Of a stretch of 32,442 nucleotides of DNA, positions 31,278-32,442 are shown piece by piece (position 1 is the stretch's first letter; every line of letters begins with the position of its first letter). The DNA is from an uncultured Lachnospiraceae bacterium (GTDB taxonomy: Bacteria; Bacillota; Clostridia; Lachnospirales; Lachnospiraceae), in contig CAJUSJ010000042.1 of assembly GCA_910588865.1 (NCBI GenBank), forward strand, positions 1 to 32,442, written 5' to 3'. The position numbers and the translations under genes are program-made. Below the pieces are notes generated by a model, which saw only the letters and a list, made by a program, of their open reading frames with translations, did not search any database and was not told where the DNA came from.

Positions 31278-31688
31278 TCATTCTACAGAGGTATCCTCCT
31301 CGATAGTAGTAGCCATGTCTTTGACAGCCCCGGCGGTCTTGTTGACAGCCTCCTTCGCGTGATCCTTCATAGCCTCAGCGGTGTCTTCCGCTTTCTCAGC
31401 AGCCTTTTTCGCGGCTTCTTTGACAGCCTCGGCAGCATCTTCGGCCTCCTGCTCCACAGCTTCCATGGACTCCTTCTTCTCGCCCAGGGGCACGTAATTG
31501 CGGTGGGTGGCTTCCGTCTCGAAAGACCCGGGCTGGTCGTGATCCTGGCCGTCATCCTCATAGTCATGAAAATCGTCCTCCAGCTCCGCGTGGAAGGAAC
31601 GGTATTTCAAAAAATAAGAAACTCCGGCAGCGGCAGCACCGGTGATCGCCGCGAAAGCAAGAAATCTGCCTAAACTTTTTTTTGCCAT
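31278..31688 (-). CDS. Membrane-anchored Ala/Glu/Lys-rich helical protein (YtxH/LEA-like)
   Basis: ATG 31688 is chosen, with AAAGGAG 9 nt upstream, rather than the longer frame at 31721; the product is 136 residues. A short N-terminal hydrophobic segment (about 7-28, LAFAAITGAAAAGVSYFL) is followed by an acidic His/Asp stretch (EDDFHDYEDDGQDHDQ). A long amphipathic helix then has an 11-residue-like Ala/Lys/Glu periodicity (AEDAAEAVKEAAKKAAEKAE). This layout resembles YtxH and LEA-like stress proteins, a resemblance of composition rather than demonstrated homology. It is divergent from groESL across a gap of about 220 bp. The function is unknown. Confidence 0.8.
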   Translation of the reverse strand: MAKKSLGRFLAFAAITGAAAAGVSYFLKYRSFHAELEDDFHDYEDDGQDHDQPGSFETEATHRNYVPLGEKKESMEAVEQEAEDAAEAVKEAAKKAAEKAEDTAEAMKDHAKEAVNKTAGAVKDMATTIEEDTSVE

Positions 31689-31816
31689 GGTGGGATGCTC
31701 CTTTCTGTTTAAACTCATCAATCATGTCTATTGTAATACCATTATTCCAAAAAAGGAAGGCATATATTTAAAAAAATATTATAAAATAATAAAGAGACTG
31801 GAAAAATTTGAAAAAA

Positions 31817-31843
31817 TTAGCACTCACCCCTTGACAGTGCTAA
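31817..31843. promoter_or_regulatory. CIRCE element (HrcA operator) of groESL
   Basis: TTAGCACTC, nine bases, then CAGTGCTAA. The consensus is TTAGCACTC-N9-GAGTGCTAA, so only the first base of the right arm differs. HrcA represses heat-shock genes through this site. Confidence 0.95.
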
Positions 31844-31859
31844 CAAAGGGTGCTATAAC
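31831..31859 (+). promoter_or_regulatory. Promoter of groESL overlapping CIRCE
   Basis: TTGACA (31831-31836), a 17-bp spacer, TATAAC (31854-31859). The -35 hexamer lies across the CIRCE spacer and right arm, and its CA supplies the non-consensus C of that arm. Confidence 0.8.
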
Positions 31860-31906
31860 ATTCTTGTGAACAAAACAAGAACATTAATCTTAAGGAGGAA
31901 TCATAT

Positions 31907-32191
31907 ATGAAGTTAGCGCCGTTATTTGACAGAGTCGTATTAAAGCAGATGGTCGCGGAAGAGACTACCAAGTCCGGTATCGTTCTTCCAGGTCAGGCCA
32001 AGGAGAAACCCCAGCAGGCTGAGGTAGTGGCCGTAGGGCCAGGCGGGGTAGTGGAAGGCAAGGAGATCACCATGCAGGTTAAGGTAGGCGACAAGGTAAT
32101 CTTCTCCAAGTACTCAGGAACCGAGGTAGAGGTGGAAGACGAGAAGTATGTGATCGTTAAGCAGAATGACATTTTGGCTGTGATCGAGTAA
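31907..32191 (+). CDS. groES: Co-chaperonin GroES
   Basis: This 94-residue protein forms the heptameric lid of the GroEL folding chamber. It starts MKLAPLFDRVVLKQM, has the mobile loop at about 16-32 (EETTKSGIVLPGQAKE) and ends with VKQNDILAVIE. Length and motifs are normal. AAGGAGG lies 8-9 nt before ATG 31907. Expression is expected to rise with heat or protein damage when HrcA leaves the CIRCE site just upstream. groEL follows after 66 bp. Confidence 0.98.
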   Translation: MKLAPLFDRVVLKQMVAEETTKSGIVLPGQAKEKPQQAEVVAVGPGGVVEGKEITMQVKVGDKVIFSKYSGTEVEVEDEKYVIVKQNDILAVIE

Positions 32192-32257
32192 GAGAGCAGA
32201 TTTAAGTAGTCCATAGACAACAGAACCGTAGAAAGAAGAAACTGGAGGAAATGAATC

Positions 32258-32442
32258 ATGGCAAAGGAAATTAAGTATGGAGTAGAAGCAAGAAAAGCCC
32301 TGGAGTCCGGTGTGAATCAGCTGGCGGATACGGTCCGCGTCACCTTAGGGCCCAAGGGAAGGAACGTGGTGCTGGATAAGTCTTTCGGCGCTCCCCTGAT
32401 CACCAACGACGGCGTGACCATCGCCAAGGAGATCGAGCTGGA
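32258..32442 (+). CDS. groEL: Chaperonin GroEL, 5' part only (runs off the window)
   Basis: ATG 32258, with GGAGG 9 nt upstream, opens a frame reading MAKEIKYGVEARKALESGVN and continuing through the ATP-binding TLGPKGRNVVLD and the TNDGVTIAKEIEL segment at the window edge. These are hallmarks of GroEL, the ATP-driven folding chamber that works with GroES. Only the first 61 codons are visible. It is co-transcribed with groES under the CIRCE-controlled promoter. Confidence 0.97.
   Translation, partial: MAKEIKYGVEARKALESGVNQLADTVRVTLGPKGRNVVLDKSFGAPLITNDGVTIAKEIEL

Noticed and set aside
1..32442. CRISPR array or phage structural genes
   Set aside because: No regularly spaced direct repeats and no capsid, tail or terminase-like frames were seen on either strand.

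Overview
The window looks like chromosome from a spore-forming clostridium of the Lachnospiraceae type (Clostridium/Enterocloster/Lachnoclostridium-like). The reasons are moderately GC-rich Gram-positive coding sequence with strong GGAGG ribosome binding sites, an ispF-cysS-mrnC-rlmB cluster, a GlnRS, CIRCE-controlled groESL, a DUF4860-containing pilus locus, and several protein families I associate with that clade. This is recognition from memory; no database was searched.

Layout. 1 to about 2917 is the right-hand part of an AT-rich integrative element: a broken fic gene, a DUF6618-like small gene, two doubtful small ORFs and a large serine recombinase. The element ends inside a minus-strand gene for a SpoIID-like envelope/spore protein. 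The 5' part of that gene (2917-3645) remains in the window; its 3' part should lie beyond the left edge. From 3715 to 6575 come a CPBP membrane protease, a family 2 glycosyltransferase and a YitT membrane protein. From 6816 to 11942 lies a three-gene phosphorelay / c-di-GMP cluster: a REC-HD-GYP-PAS-like-GGDEF regulator, an Hpt protein and a hybrid histidine kinase. tRNA-Val and tRNA-Met follow on the minus strand, then a lipid kinase, ispF, cysS, mrnC and rlmB. 16590-21473 is a compact pilus-like operon: a transglutaminase-type lipoprotein, PilC, four small single-span proteins and PilT. A DUF4397 gene converges on pilT with only 3 bp between them. After tRNA-Thr and a GC-rich repeat comes a minus-strand sugar operon (GH1 glycosidase, PTS IIC, manA) with its GntR/UTRA regulator. 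The window closes with glnS, a MocR-type regulator, an Ala-rich helical membrane protein, groES and the start of groEL.

How the parts work together. The glycosidase, IIC and ManA form a beta-glucoside or related sugar utilisation unit. A pair of inverted repeats over its promoter is a likely operator for the adjacent GntR protein. The kinase, Hpt and REC proteins could form a His-Asp-His-Asp relay that sets c-di-GMP level, and c-di-GMP is known to control pili in clostridia, so a link to the pilus operon is plausible but unproven.

The most interesting points are: the recombinase element that splits a SpoIID-like gene in the manner of sporulation intervening ('skin') elements; a GC-rich repeat that starts immediately after the T-tract of three separate terminators; a pilus-like operon whose only ATPase is PilT-type; a MocR regulator whose expected PLP lysine is glutamine; an IspF with a Cys-rich tail running into cysS; and a fic gene broken by what looks like a microhomology deletion.
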